NCBI RefSeq assembly: GCF_030690345.1
Contig: NZ_JAUYGV010000001.1
Location: 372,001-436,000 of the forward strand
Direction: 5' to 3'
Length of the DNA stretch: 64,000 bases
Source of the DNA: Rheinheimera sp.
GTDB lineage: Bacteria; Pseudomonadota; Gammaproteobacteria; Enterobacterales; Alteromonadaceae
Within the stretch, counting starts at the first letter, position 1. Every line of letters begins with the position of its first letter. Under the pieces are notes generated by a model. The model did no database searches. It had not been told where the DNA came from and was given only the letters and a program-made list of their open reading frames with translations. The position numbers were made by a program, and so were the translations under genes. Positions 28,555 to 37,761 of this stretch are shown in pieces.

Positions 28555-30576
28555 TTATGGCTTAGTATACTTATCCAGCCACTGGAACACTTCGTTGTAC
28601 CAGCGCACGCGGTTATCTTTATTTAAGATCCAGTGATTTTCATCCGGAAAAATGACTAAACGCGAATCGATACCCTTGCGCTGCAGGTTGGTAAAGGCGC
28701 CTAAACCCTGGGCATAAGGCACGCGATAGTCTTTTAAACCATGAATAACCAGCATCGGCGTTTGCCATTTGTCTGCCAGCGCTGCCGGGTTAAATTTCTG
28801 ATAATCCGACTCAGCCTGCCAAACCGGGCCGCCTAAATCAAACTCCGGAAACCACAGCTCTTCAGTGCTGCCGTAAAATGACGGCATATCATACAAACCG
28901 GCATGGTTTACCAGGCATTTAAAACCGACTGGCCAGTTACCGGCAATCCAGTTCATCATATAACCACCGTACGATGCACCCAGCGCACAAGCGCGGTCGC
29001 CGTCAATCCATGGCTGGGCTTTAACGATATACTCAAAGCCCTTTTTTAAATCTTCCAGCGGCTTACCGCCCCAGTCGCGGCTGATAGAATCGGTAAAGGC
29101 CTGACCATAGCCGGTAGAACCATGAAAATCGACCATCACCACCGCATAGCCTTTAGCGGCATACATTTGCGCATTCCAGCGCTCGTTAAACATATTGCCG
29201 AAACTGCCCTGCGGGCCGCCATGTACTAAAAACGCCAGCGGGTATTTTTTCTTCGCATCAAAATCCCACGGCTTAACTAAGTAGCCATATACAGTCTCGT
29301 CGTTGGCGCCTTTAAAACTGAATTGCTCGTAGTCACCAAATTGCACCTCAGCGCGCCAGTCAGCGTTAATATCAGTCAGCTGCGTTAAGCTGCCACCGTC
29401 GGTGCTTAGCTGGAACACCTCCGGCGGCATATCCAGTTTATGGTTGGTAAAGACAATTTTATCTGCCGCCACATTTAGCGCACCTGCCGTGCCATCAGCA
29501 TACACTTTACGCACATCACCAAAGCTGGTGTTAATAGCATAGATGGCGTACTGGCCGACATCCTGAGTAGTGACATACACAGTACGGTTATCCGGGCCGA
29601 ATTTATAATCGCTGACTGAGCGATCAAATTCCGGCGCCAGCTCTTTACGCTGCCCGGTCACCATATCCAGTAACATCAGGCTGAACTTATCCGCTTCGGC
29701 CTGCGGTTTACTCATGGCTTTGTAGGCCATAAAACGGCCATCGGCTGAGAACGACGGCTGCGCATCCCAGGCAGGATTCGACGCGGTTAAATTTTGCTTC
29801 TCGCCACCGGCTACCGGCACCATAAAGATATCGTAATTAGTATGCCAGGCCTGATCGGCCGCCGGGATCTTGGCGCTAAACACCAAGCGCGCATTGTCCG
29901 GCGTAAAGGCAACCTGGCTGATACCGGCGATATCGGTATTCCACTCGCTCATCAGGTTAACGGCATCTTTTACCGCGCCCTTACCAAGCTCTGCAATATG
30001 CAAATGGTTGCGGTACGGCGTTAACCAATGGTCCCAGTGGCGCACCATGAGCTGATCATAGGCCATAGCCGTATCTTTTTTCGCCGCGTCCGCAGCTTTG
30101 GCATCCAGCGTACATTGCAGGTTCTGGCAGCCCGGTTTTACCGCCAGCGCCAGCGCAATTTGTTTGCCATCAGAGGAGACTTTAAAGCCCTCTACCGGCA
30201 GGGGCAGATCCGTGATTTGCAGCGCTTCACCGCCGTATAACGGCAATTGCCATACCTGTTCAGTACCGCTGCGGTTGGCAATAAAATAGATACTCTGGCC
30301 ATCATTTGCCCACTGTAGCTGGCTTTCCCGGCCTGCGCTTTGAGTCAGGCGGGTTACTTTATTTAAGTTAGATAAATCCATCAAGTACAAGTCGCTGGCG
30401 CTATCAGCCGGGCTAAAACCGCCGTTAGTCTGACCATAAACTAAAAAACGGCCATCATTAGATAACACCACATCGTGCAGCTTATTAAACTGGTTTAAAT
30501 GCTCTACCGTCAGTGGCGCTTTGGCCAGTGCACTGCCTGTTGCTAACAGTGCCAGAGTGAGTAAGGTCTTTTTCAT
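28555..30576 (-). CDS. Exported S9 family (prolyl oligopeptidase-like) peptidase
   Basis: 673 residues with signal peptide (TLALLATGSALA|KA). The first about 400 residues form a beta-propeller (repeated WANDGQSIYF, FSADGRFMAYK). The C-terminal alpha/beta hydrolase domain has the Ser nucleophile in GASYGGYMMNW, Asp in HGLKDYRVPYAQG and His in DENHWIL. Acylaminoacyl- or dipeptidyl-peptidase-like, acting on periplasmic peptides. Confidence 0.92.
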   Translation of the reverse strand: MKKTLLTLALLATGSALAKAPLTVEHLNQFNKLHDVVLSNDGRFLVYGQTNGGFSPADSASDLYLMDLSNLNKVTRLTQSAGRESQLQWANDGQSIYFIANRSGTEQVWQLPLYGGEALQITDLPLPVEGFKVSSDGKQIALALAVKPGCQNLQCTLDAKAADAAKKDTAMAYDQLMVRHWDHWLTPYRNHLHIAELGKGAVKDAVNLMSEWNTDIAGISQVAFTPDNARLVFSAKIPAADQAWHTNYDIFMVPVAGGEKQNLTASNPAWDAQPSFSADGRFMAYKAMSKPQAEADKFSLMLLDMVTGQRKELAPEFDRSVSDYKFGPDNRTVYVTTQDVGQYAIYAINTSFGDVRKVYADGTAGALNVAADKIVFTNHKLDMPPEVFQLSTDGGSLTQLTDINADWRAEVQFGDYEQFSFKGANDETVYGYLVKPWDFDAKKKYPLAFLVHGGPQGSFGNMFNERWNAQMYAAKGYAVVMVDFHGSTGYGQAFTDSISRDWGGKPLEDLKKGFEYIVKAQPWIDGDRACALGASYGGYMMNWIAGNWPVGFKCLVNHAGLYDMPSFYGSTEELWFPEFDLGGPVWQAESDYQKFNPAALADKWQTPMLVIHGLKDYRVPYAQGLGAFTNLQRKGIDSRLVIFPDENHWILNKDNRVRWYNEVFQWLDKYTKP

Positions 30577-30608
30577 GCGTATTCCCTGGATTTTTTTGTT
30601 ATAGGCTG

Positions 30609-30638
30609 AAAAAATTAGGCTGCAGCAATGCTACAGCC
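30609..30638 (-). terminator. Terminator after fumarase (minus strand)
   Basis: GGCTG-AGC/GCT-CAGCC stem with a 3-nt loop, followed on the minus strand by TAATTTTTT. Confidence 0.7.
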
Positions 30639-30653
30639 CAAGTGGTAAAGCAA

Positions 30654-32174
30654 TTATGCTTTGTCCATTTGCTGAATATTTACTTTCCAGATAGCCGGAC
30701 CTTGTTGATGCACGTTATTGCCGTTGGAATCTACCGCTACCGTTACCGGCATATCCTGCACATCAAACTCGTAAATGGCTTCCATGCCCAAATCGGCAAA
30801 GGCCACCACACGGGATTTTTTAATCGCTTTAGATACCAGATACGCCGCACCGCCCACTGCCATTAAGTACACCGCTTTGTGCTGCTTAATACTGGCCACG
30901 GTTTTATCGCCACGCTCTGACTTACCAATCATGCCAAGCAGACCGGTTTGCGACAGCATCATATCGGTAAATTTGTCCATCCGCGTGGCAGTAGTCGGGC
31001 CGGCCGGGCCTACTACTTCATCACCCACCGCATCTACCGGGCCAACATAGTAAATAAAGCGGTTTTTAAAATCGACGCCATCGGGCAGCGCTTCGCCACG
31101 ATTTAGCATATCAGCAATGCGTTTATGCGCCGCATCACGGCCGGTGAGCATTTTGCCGCTTAGCAGCACGGTTTCACCGGCTTTCCACTCTAATACGTCT
31201 TGTGGCGTCACGGTATCCAGGTTTACCCGGCGCACATTGGCGCCCAGCTCCCAGGTTACCTGCGGCCAGTCTTCCAGTTTCGGCGGCTGAATATCGGCCG
31301 GGCCTGTGCCATCTAAATGAAAATGCACATGGCGCGTAGCGGCACAGTTAGGGATCATCACTACCGGCAAACTGGCGGCATGGGTTGGCACGCTGTTAAT
31401 TTTTACATCTACTACCGTTGTTAAGCCGCCAAGGCCCTGGGCACCAATACCCAGTTTATTCACTTTTTCGTACAGCTCTAAGCGCAGTTTTTCATCGGCG
31501 GTTTCGGCGCCTTTGGCAATTAAGTCCTGGATATCTACCGGTTCCATCAGTGCTTCCTTGGCCAGTACGGCTGCTTTTTCGGCCGTGCCACCAATACCTA
31601 TGCCCAGCATGCCAGGCGGACACCAGCCGGCGCCCATTTTCGGCAGCGTTTCCAGTACCCAATCCACAATGGAATCAGATGGGTTTAACATCGCCATCTT
31701 GGTTTTATTTTCCGAGCCACCGCCTTTGGCGGCAATCATCACTTCAACATGATGGCCGGCAACTAAGTCAATGTGCACTACTGATGGCGTATTGTCTTTG
31801 GTGTTTTTGCGGCTGCCTGCCGGGTCGGCCACGATAGAGGCACGCAGCGGGTTATCGGGGTTTAAATAAGCACGACGGGTACCTTCATCCACCATCTGCT
31901 GCACCGTCATATCGGTTTTGTCCCACTTTACGTCCATACCAATTTTAACAAAGCAGGTGACGATACCGGTGTCCTGACAAATTGGCCGGTGGCCTTCGGC
32001 CGACATACGCGAGTTAATTAAAATTTGCGCTATGGCATCTTTCGCCGCCTGGTTTTGCTCTTTATGGTAGGCCACTTCCAGTGCTTTAATAAAATCCAGC
32101 GGGTGATAATAAGAGATGTACTGCAGCGCATCTTCGATGCTGTCGATAAAGTCTTGTTGGCGAATAACCGTCAT
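30654..32174 (-). CDS. fumA: Class I fumarate hydratase (iron-sulfur)
   Basis: 506 residues, the length of FumA/FumB. Interconverts fumarate and malate in the TCA cycle with an oxygen-sensitive [4Fe-4S] cluster. Cluster Cys contexts are RPICQDTGIVTCFVK, GWCPPGMLGIGIG and PNCAATRHVHFHLDG. The C-terminal beta domain contains PVDAVGDEVVGPAGPTTATR, the cation-binding loop typical of the family. Divergent from pabB across about 100 bp. The FumA/FumB subtype cannot be told from sequence alone. Confidence 0.93.
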   Translation of the reverse strand: MTVIRQQDFIDSIEDALQYISYYHPLDFIKALEVAYHKEQNQAAKDAIAQILINSRMSAEGHRPICQDTGIVTCFVKIGMDVKWDKTDMTVQQMVDEGTRRAYLNPDNPLRASIVADPAGSRKNTKDNTPSVVHIDLVAGHHVEVMIAAKGGGSENKTKMAMLNPSDSIVDWVLETLPKMGAGWCPPGMLGIGIGGTAEKAAVLAKEALMEPVDIQDLIAKGAETADEKLRLELYEKVNKLGIGAQGLGGLTTVVDVKINSVPTHAASLPVVMIPNCAATRHVHFHLDGTGPADIQPPKLEDWPQVTWELGANVRRVNLDTVTPQDVLEWKAGETVLLSGKMLTGRDAAHKRIADMLNRGEALPDGVDFKNRFIYYVGPVDAVGDEVVGPAGPTTATRMDKFTDMMLSQTGLLGMIGKSERGDKTVASIKQHKAVYLMAVGGAAYLVSKAIKKSRVVAFADLGMEAIYEFDVQDMPVTVAVDSNGNNVHQQGPAIWKVNIQQMDKA

Positions 32175-32274
32175 GTTTTACCTGTCCTCTGGCGCCTCTG
32201 GCAGCGCCATGTTTAACTATTTTAGCGGGTGCTGGTATGATAGCGCGCATCAGAAACAGCGGCTAGCCCCATTC

Positions 32275-33654
32275 ATGCAGCAGTACCTTATTCCACCGGA
32301 AATTTATGGCAACACGCCGGATAACTTGCTGGCACTGTTCAGCCATTTCGCGCAGCAACCCTGGGCCATGCTGCTCGACTCGGCTGCGCCAGCGCATGTG
32401 AATAGCCGCTACGACATCTTAGTAGCAGAGCCATTGGCCACCTTAGAGGCCAAAGCCGGCTGTAGCATACTCACCGACGAGCACGGCGCCCATATCTGCA
32501 ACGAAGAACCCTTTACCGTGCTGAGCTGTGCGTTAAAGCGCTATTTCCCGCAGCCGGTTAGCAGCGCCCTGCCCTTTATTGGCGGCGCCCTGGGCTACTT
32601 TGGCTACGATTTAGGCCGCTATATTGAAAAGCTGCCCGCTACCGCCGAGGCCGACATTGCCCTACCTGATATGGCAGTGGGCTTTTATCCTTGGGCGCTG
32701 ATCCTCGATAAACAACTTAAGCAATTGTGGTATGTCGATTATCGCGGCGAGGCGCAAGCCAACTGGCAGAAACTGCACGCCAGGCTGCAACAAAAGCTAG
32801 CGGAATCAGCACCATTTAGTTTAAACGGTAACTGGCAAGCCAATATGGATAAGGCCGGTTACATAACCCGGTTTAATCAGGTGCAGCAATATCTGCTAAG
32901 CGGTGATTGCTACCAAATTAACCTGACACAGCGCTTTTCAGCGTCGTATCAGGGGGATGAATGGCAGGCCTATTTACAATTGCGCGATAAAAACGCTGCG
33001 CCCTTTTCTGCCTTTATCCGCTTGCCGCAAGGCGCGGTGCTGAGTATCTCACCGGAGCGCTTTTTACAGCTACACAATAATGAGGTAGAAACCAAACCAA
33101 TTAAAGGCACGCGGCCGCGCGGCATTTGCCCGCTGACTGACGAAGTTGAGGCCGACAACCTGCGTAATTCTGCCAAAGATCGCGCCGAAAATGTGATGAT
33201 TGTTGATTTACTACGTAACGATTTAGGCAAAGTGTGTGTGCCGGGCTCAGTAGCCGTGCCGCAATTATTTGCTATTGAAAGCTTTCCGGCGGTGCATCAT
33301 TTGGTCAGCACGGTAACCGGCACCCTGGCACCACAGTACAGCGCCTGTGATTTATTGCGCGGCGCCTTCCCTGGCGGCTCTATTACCGGCGCGCCCAAGG
33401 TGCGGGCAATGCAGATCATTGAGCAACTGGAGCCACAACGCCGTTCCGTGTACTGCGGCGCTATTGGTTACATTAACAGCACCGGTGATATGGATACCAA
33501 TATTGCTATCCGCACGCTGATTTGCAGCGAAGGTCAAATTCATTGTCAGGCCGGTGGCGGTATAGTGGCCGACTCCGAAGCAGACAGCGAGTATCAGGAA
33601 ACCTTAGATAAAGTGAATAAAATTCTGCCGGTGCTGGCCGCTAAGGAGCGATAA
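32275..33654 (+). CDS. pabB: Aminodeoxychorismate synthase component I
   Basis: 459 residues from ATG 32275, close to the E. coli PabB length; an in-frame ATG at 32209 is possible, and a more distal frame would overlap fumA. Chorismate-binding motifs: PIKGTRPRG, DRAENVMIVDLLRNDLGKVC, GAFPGGSITGAPKVRAM and YCGAIGYINS. With glutaminase PabA it makes 4-amino-4-deoxychorismate for folate. TrpE is the alternative, but the length and lack of an adjacent trp operon favour PabB. Confidence 0.9.
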   Translation: MQQYLIPPEIYGNTPDNLLALFSHFAQQPWAMLLDSAAPAHVNSRYDILVAEPLATLEAKAGCSILTDEHGAHICNEEPFTVLSCALKRYFPQPVSSALPFIGGALGYFGYDLGRYIEKLPATAEADIALPDMAVGFYPWALILDKQLKQLWYVDYRGEAQANWQKLHARLQQKLAESAPFSLNGNWQANMDKAGYITRFNQVQQYLLSGDCYQINLTQRFSASYQGDEWQAYLQLRDKNAAPFSAFIRLPQGAVLSISPERFLQLHNNEVETKPIKGTRPRGICPLTDEVEADNLRNSAKDRAENVMIVDLLRNDLGKVCVPGSVAVPQLFAIESFPAVHHLVSTVTGTLAPQYSACDLLRGAFPGGSITGAPKVRAMQIIEQLEPQRRSVYCGAIGYINSTGDMDTNIAIRTLICSEGQIHCQAGGGIVADSEADSEYQETLDKVNKILPVLAAKER

Positions 33655-33656
33655 GG

Positions 33657-34217
33657 GTGCTTGCTGCAGAATTTCGCCAGCGTTTTTTACTGCAAACGGC
33701 CGCTGCAGCCGCTGCGATAGCCGCCACAGACAAGCATCAAGCCGCCGTGTTAGTGCCGCTGATTGATTACGGTAATAAGCTGCATGTGTTATTTACCCAA
33801 CGCGCGCTGCACTTGCGCCATCATCCGGGGCAAATCAGCTTTCCCGGCGGCCGCATTGAACCGGGCGAACAAAGCCACACTGCGGCGCTGCGTGAAGCGC
33901 ACGAGGAAATCGGCTTAGCCCCTGCCGCGGTTGAACTACTTGGCACTCTGCCGCTGCAAAGCACCAGTACCGGCTTTACCATTGAACCTTGGGTGGGTTT
34001 ACTTAAGCCACAGTCCGGCTGGATTTTGCAGGCCGATGAAGTGGCCGGCATTTTTGAAGTGCCGTTAACGCATTTTTTGCAGCAGGAAAACCGCCATCAG
34101 TTCAGCCTGCCGCTGCGCGGTAAGGTGCAACAACTGCATGCCATGCCGTATCAGGATAAGTTTATCTGGGGTGCTACTGCAGCTATTTTGCACCGGTTGT
34201 GCGTACAGTTAGCCTAA
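33657..34217 (+). CDS. CoA pyrophosphatase (NUDIX, NudL/YeaB-like)
   Basis: 186 residues from a GTG 2 bp after the pabB stop, with AAGGAG inside the end of pabB. NUDIX box GGRIEPGEQSHTAALREAHEEIGL fits GX5EX7REUXEEXGU. The upstream RALHLRHHPGQISFPGGR is the CoA-specific NudL signature. Hydrolyses CoA to phosphopantetheine and 3',5'-ADP. Likely cotranscribed with pabB. Confidence 0.92.
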   Translation: MLAAEFRQRFLLQTAAAAAAIAATDKHQAAVLVPLIDYGNKLHVLFTQRALHLRHHPGQISFPGGRIEPGEQSHTAALREAHEEIGLAPAAVELLGTLPLQSTSTGFTIEPWVGLLKPQSGWILQADEVAGIFEVPLTHFLQQENRHQFSLPLRGKVQQLHAMPYQDKFIWGATAAILHRLCVQLA

Positions 34218-34220
34218 GTG

Positions 34221-34538
34221 TTATATCGTTGCCTGAAAGTAACTGATAACATCCATTTCTTTGTACAGCACGCCAATAATATCGATAACATCGATATCTG
34301 GCAGGTAAAAGATTACGTGCTGCGCCTGAGGGAAACTGTAATAACCCTGATGAATATCAGTGCGATGTTTACCCAGTAATGGGTTTTCACCAAGCCATTC
34401 GAAACGCTTTTCTAAAGCTTTTAAATAGCGGTTTCGCTGCTGCTTACCCCAGGTTATTTCGGTATATCGCGCGATATTTATCAAGTCATCTCTGGCACGA
34501 GGGGTTACCCGGTAGTTTTTTGGCGGTGTATACGCCAT
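34221..34538 (-). CDS. parE: ParE/RelE-type toxin
   Basis: 105 residues. ParE fold: YRVTPRARDDLINIARYTEITWGKQQ and LGENPLLGKHRTDIHQGYYSFPQAQHVIFY. ParE toxins poison DNA gyrase; RelE types cleave mRNA, and the ParD-type partner supports ParE. Overlaps the parD gene by 1 nt. Confidence 0.9.
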   Translation of the reverse strand: MAYTPPKNYRVTPRARDDLINIARYTEITWGKQQRNRYLKALEKRFEWLGENPLLGKHRTDIHQGYYSFPQAQHVIFYLPDIDVIDIIGVLYKEMDVISYFQATI

Positions 34539-34786
34539 TAGGTGCTGGCATCCAGATCGTGAATAAGCGAATCCATACTAAAGTCATCAACAAAGTCGCC
34601 ATTACCGGCTTGCTTTGCGCCTTCAGATAAATGCGCTCGCAAGGCTTCAAGTTTGCTCTTGCGTTCCTCCATGGCTCGAAGAGCATCACGTACTACTTCA
34701 CTGGCTGAGCCGTAGCGGCCGCTGGAAATTTCATTTTTAATAAACACTTCCCAGTGTTCGCCCAAGCTTAAACTTGTTGTTGCCAC
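34538..34786 (-). CDS. parD: ParD-type antitoxin
   Basis: 82 residues from a GTG at 34786 with GAGG 7 bp upstream; the longer frame would overlap the palindromic operator. ParD/RHH opening TTSLSLGEHWEVFIKNEISSGRYGSASEVVRDALRAMEE binds DNA; the tail neutralises ParE. Confidence 0.9.
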   Translation of the reverse strand: MATTSLSLGEHWEVFIKNEISSGRYGSASEVVRDALRAMEERKSKLEALRAHLSEGAKQAGNGDFVDDFSMDSLIHDLDAST

Positions 34787-34798
34787 GATACACCTCAC

Positions 34799-34825
34799 AT
34801 ATTCATAATTGTTAATTATGAATAT
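34799..34825. promoter_or_regulatory. Candidate ParD operator
   Basis: Perfect inverted repeat with 12-bp arms (ATATTCATAATT / AATTATGAATAT) and a GTT spacer, 12 bp upstream of parD. Ribbon-helix-helix antitoxins bind such palindromes to autorepress. Confidence 0.75.
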
Positions 34826-35022
34826 AGTTTGTGCAAAAGCGCAAAGCAAGAGGCTTTTTGCATGCTGAGCAGCGCATGGGGTTGTATTTGCAAATCGCAT
34901 AACCAACTCTCATTAGTTTTTCTCATCTGTAATAAGCACCGACCAGTTACCAACCGACTTACAGAACAGCGCTGCTTGGGCTACAATGGTGCAACTTTGA
35001 TAACCACCAAACAGAATTAATT

Positions 35023-36405
35023 ATGATTATCAGCGCTTTTGATATGTTCAGCATCGGCATAGGCCCGTCCAGCTCACATACTGTAGGCCCGATGCGGGCG
35101 GCGAAAAAATTTACCGACGATTTAACCAACAATAACCTGCTCGACAGTGTTACCGGCGTTAAAGTAGAACTGTTTGGCTCGCTGGGCCAAACCGGCATTG
35201 GCCACGGCACCGGCAAAGCGGTTATTTTAGGCTTAGCCGGCTACCTGCCGGAAACGGTCGATCCCGACGCGGTGCCGGGTTTGTTAAAGCAAGTAAGTGA
35301 CGAGCAGCAAATCCGGCTGGCAAAAGTAAAACCCGTAAATTTCCCGCGCGAAGGCGCTATCGTGTTTCACCGGCGTAAAACCTTAAAAGAGCACTCCAAC
35401 GGCATGGAGTTAGTTGCCTATGATAAAGACAAAAACATCGTGCTTCGCGATGTGTACTTCTCTATCGGCGGCGGCTTTATTGTAAAAGCCGAAGACTTTG
35501 CCAAGGAAAAAGAGGCCGCCAGCCAGTTTGCTGCTGATAACCCACCACCGTTTCCGTTTGAATCAGGCGCAGAGCTGTTGGCGCTTTGCAAAGAACACGG
35601 CCTGTCGATTGCCGGCTTAATGCTCGAAAACGAAAAAGTATTACGCAGCCCGGCGCAGATTACCGACCAGCTGAACAATATCTGGTTAACCATGCGCGCC
35701 TGTATTGAGCGTGGTATTAAAACCGAAGGCATACTGCCGGGCGGGTTAAAAGTAAAACGCCGCGCCCCGGCGCTGTATAAAAAACTGATGGCCGAAAAAA
35801 GTAACGATCCGCTGCAGGTGATGGACTGGGTAAACCTGTTCGCGCTGGCCGTTAATGAAGAGAACGCCGCCGGTGGCCGCGTGGTTACTGCGCCCACTAA
35901 CGGCGCCGCCGGTATTATTCCGGCAGTGTTAATGTACTACGACAAATTTATTCAACCGGTAACCCCTGATATCGCTGTGCAATATCTGTTAACCGCAGCG
36001 GCTATCGGCATTTTGTATAAGAAAAACGCCTCTATTTCCGGTGCTGAAGTTGGTTGTCAGGGCGAAGTGGGTGTGGCCTGCTCTATGGCTGCTGCCGCAC
36101 TAACTGAAATTCAGGGCGGTACACCGTCGCACGTAGAAAACGCCGCTGAAATTGGTATGGAACACAACCTGGGGTTAACCTGCGATCCGGTTGGCGGTTT
36201 GGTACAGGTGCCCTGTATTGAACGCAATGCCATGGGCTCGATTAAAGCCATCAACGCCTCAAGGCTGGCGCTGCGCGGTAGCGGCGATCACAAGGTGTCT
36301 CTGGATAAAGTGATTAAAACCATGTGGGATACCGGTAAAGATATGCAGACCAAGTACAAAGAAACCTCACGTGGTGGTCTGGCAGTCAATATTATCGAGT
36401 GTTAA
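35023..36405 (+). CDS. sdaA: L-serine ammonia-lyase (serine dehydratase)
   Basis: 460 residues, single-chain SdaA. Converts L-serine to pyruvate and ammonia with an oxygen-labile [4Fe-4S] cluster. The N-terminus [20 protein letters not shown] and the catalytic region [34 protein letters not shown] are diagnostic; the Cys residues in these are the cluster ligands. Followed by a perfect bidirectional terminator. Confidence 0.95.
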   Translation: MIISAFDMFSIGIGPSSSHTVGPMRAAKKFTDDLTNNNLLDSVTGVKVELFGSLGQTGIGHGTGKAVILGLAGYLPETVDPDAVPGLLKQVSDEQQIRLAKVKPVNFPREGAIVFHRRKTLKEHSNGMELVAYDKDKNIVLRDVYFSIGGGFIVKAEDFAKEKEAASQFAADNPPPFPFESGAELLALCKEHGLSIAGLMLENEKVLRSPAQITDQLNNIWLTMRACIERGIKTEGILPGGLKVKRRAPALYKKLMAEKSNDPLQVMDWVNLFALAVNEENAAGGRVVTAPTNGAAGIIPAVLMYYDKFIQPVTPDIAVQYLLTAAAIGILYKKNASISGAEVGCQGEVGVACSMAAAALTEIQGGTPSHVENAAEIGMEHNLGLTCDPVGGLVQVPCIERNAMGSIKAINASRLALRGSGDHKVSLDKVIKTMWDTGKDMQTKYKETSRGGLAVNIIEC

Positions 36406-36417
36406 GCAGCTTGAATT

Positions 36418-36453
36418 AATGAATCAGGCCCGCTTTAGCGGGCCTGATTCATT
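36418..36453. terminator. Bidirectional terminator between sdaA and HiPIP gene
   Basis: Perfect 16-bp arms (AATGAATCAGGCCCGC / GCGGGCCTGATTCATT) with a 4-nt loop. It sits 12 bp after sdaA and just after the convergent HiPIP stop. T-run is short, but the stem is very strong. Confidence 0.8.
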
Positions 36454-36457
36454 TACA

Positions 36458-36748
36458 CTACCCCGGCTTTTTCGCCCAGGCGGCGCACCAACCTTCACTG
36501 TTCACCAGTTTGCCCGGGAAAATGCCGCATGGCCGCCACGGCTCGCCATCACTGCCCTGAATAAGGGCGCAGTTGGCACAGTTTTGCCCGTCTTTGGCTG
36601 ACTTATGCACATATTGCAGCGCCTTGGCTTGCGGGTTTTCCGGGTCCAGTTGCTCGTTGGCAAAAGCCTTTAAGCTAATGCCCCCCATGCTTAAGCCCAC
36701 TACGCCGCCGGCCGATAGTTTTAAAAAACGTCTTCTGCTGGTTGTCAT
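36458..36748 (-). CDS. High-potential iron-sulfur protein (HiPIP) with Tat signal
   Basis: 96 residues from ATG 36748 (GAGGAAAAATT upstream). Twin-arginine signal TTSRRRFLKLSAGGVVG, cleaved after about residue 30, and the HiPIP ligand set of four Cys: NCANCALIQG, WRPCGIFPGK and GWCAAWA. Periplasmic [4Fe-4S] electron carrier. HiPIPs are common in Chromatiales and relatives, which supports the taxonomic guess. Confidence 0.93.
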   Translation of the reverse strand: MTTSRRRFLKLSAGGVVGLSMGGISLKAFANEQLDPENPQAKALQYVHKSAKDGQNCANCALIQGSDGEPWRPCGIFPGKLVNSEGWCAAWAKKPG

Positions 36749-36943
36749 AATTTTTCCTCTGATCTTGTCATTACACATCTGCACTTAATGTTGCTGTTAT
36801 TGTTTTTAGCTATCGCTTAGTACTACTGCGTTAGGCCGTCGCCGGTTTAGTTTGCTGCAAAACAGAAAAAACCAAACCAAAGCGCCAACGTCACGTATCG
36901 GTTACAGCAATCAGTTTATAAGCTTAGTACATAGGATTCTTTG

Positions 36944-37681
36944 ATGAGCAACAACATTATTATCACTGGCGCTGCACAACGTCTTGGCTTGCATTGTGCT
37001 TTGGCGCTGCAACAAGCCGGTTATCAGGTTATTGCCACCTGGCGCAGCGAAAAGCCCGGCCTGGCGCAACTGCGTGATGCCGGTGTGCAATGTATACAAC
37101 TGGATGTGACGGATCCGGCCCAATTGGCCGGTTTTATTGCTCAGATCAAACAACAACACCGCAGCTTAAGAGCACTGATCCACAACGCTTCCGACTGGAA
37201 AAAGGATGCACCGCTAAACGACGCAAGCACCGATGCACTTGCCGCAGATGCGGCGGTGTACGATGCTATGCAGGCAGTGCATGCCAGGGCTCCCTATATG
37301 CTAAACCGCGCCTTTACGCCTTTATTGCAGGCCCACGACGGCGTAAGTGACATTATTCATTTAACCGATTTTGTCGCCAGCGTCGGCAGTAGCAAACATA
37401 TGGCGTACGCCGCCTCTAAAGCGGCGCTGGAAAATTTAACCTACAGCTTTGCCCGCGCGCTGGCCCCCAAAGTTAAAGTCAATGCTATTGCCCCGGCGCT
37501 GCTGCTGTTTAATGAGCACGATGACGCAAGCTACCGCACCGCAGCACTGAAAAAGTCCTTGTTGCAATGTGAGCCGGGCGCAGAGGAAATGAGCAACACC
37601 GTGCAGTATCTGCTAAACAGCAACTATATAACCGGTAAAGTGATAGCGTTGGACGGCGGGCGGCGGTTAAACCTGCCCTAA
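36944..37681 (+). CDS. folM: Dihydromonapterin reductase
   Basis: 245-residue short-chain dehydrogenase. The cofactor site is TGAAQRLG (variant TGxxxxxG) and the catalytic YxxxK is YAASKAAL. FolM-type spelling is seen in IHNASDWKKDA. It reduces dihydromonapterin (and dihydrofolate) with NADPH. ATG 36944 has AGGA upstream; it stands alone between HiPIP (divergent) and an exported protein. Confidence 0.88.
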   Translation: MSNNIIITGAAQRLGLHCALALQQAGYQVIATWRSEKPGLAQLRDAGVQCIQLDVTDPAQLAGFIAQIKQQHRSLRALIHNASDWKKDAPLNDASTDALAADAAVYDAMQAVHARAPYMLNRAFTPLLQAHDGVSDIIHLTDFVASVGSSKHMAYAASKAALENLTYSFARALAPKVKVNAIAPALLLFNEHDDASYRTAALKKSLLQCEPGAEEMSNTVQYLLNSNYITGKVIALDGGRRLNLP

Positions 37682-37761
37682 CCGACGCTAAACGGATCAG
37701 GGTTTAATTTGTCATCTGCGGCTGGCAAAATACGTTTAATTACAGACCATGAAGAACATCT

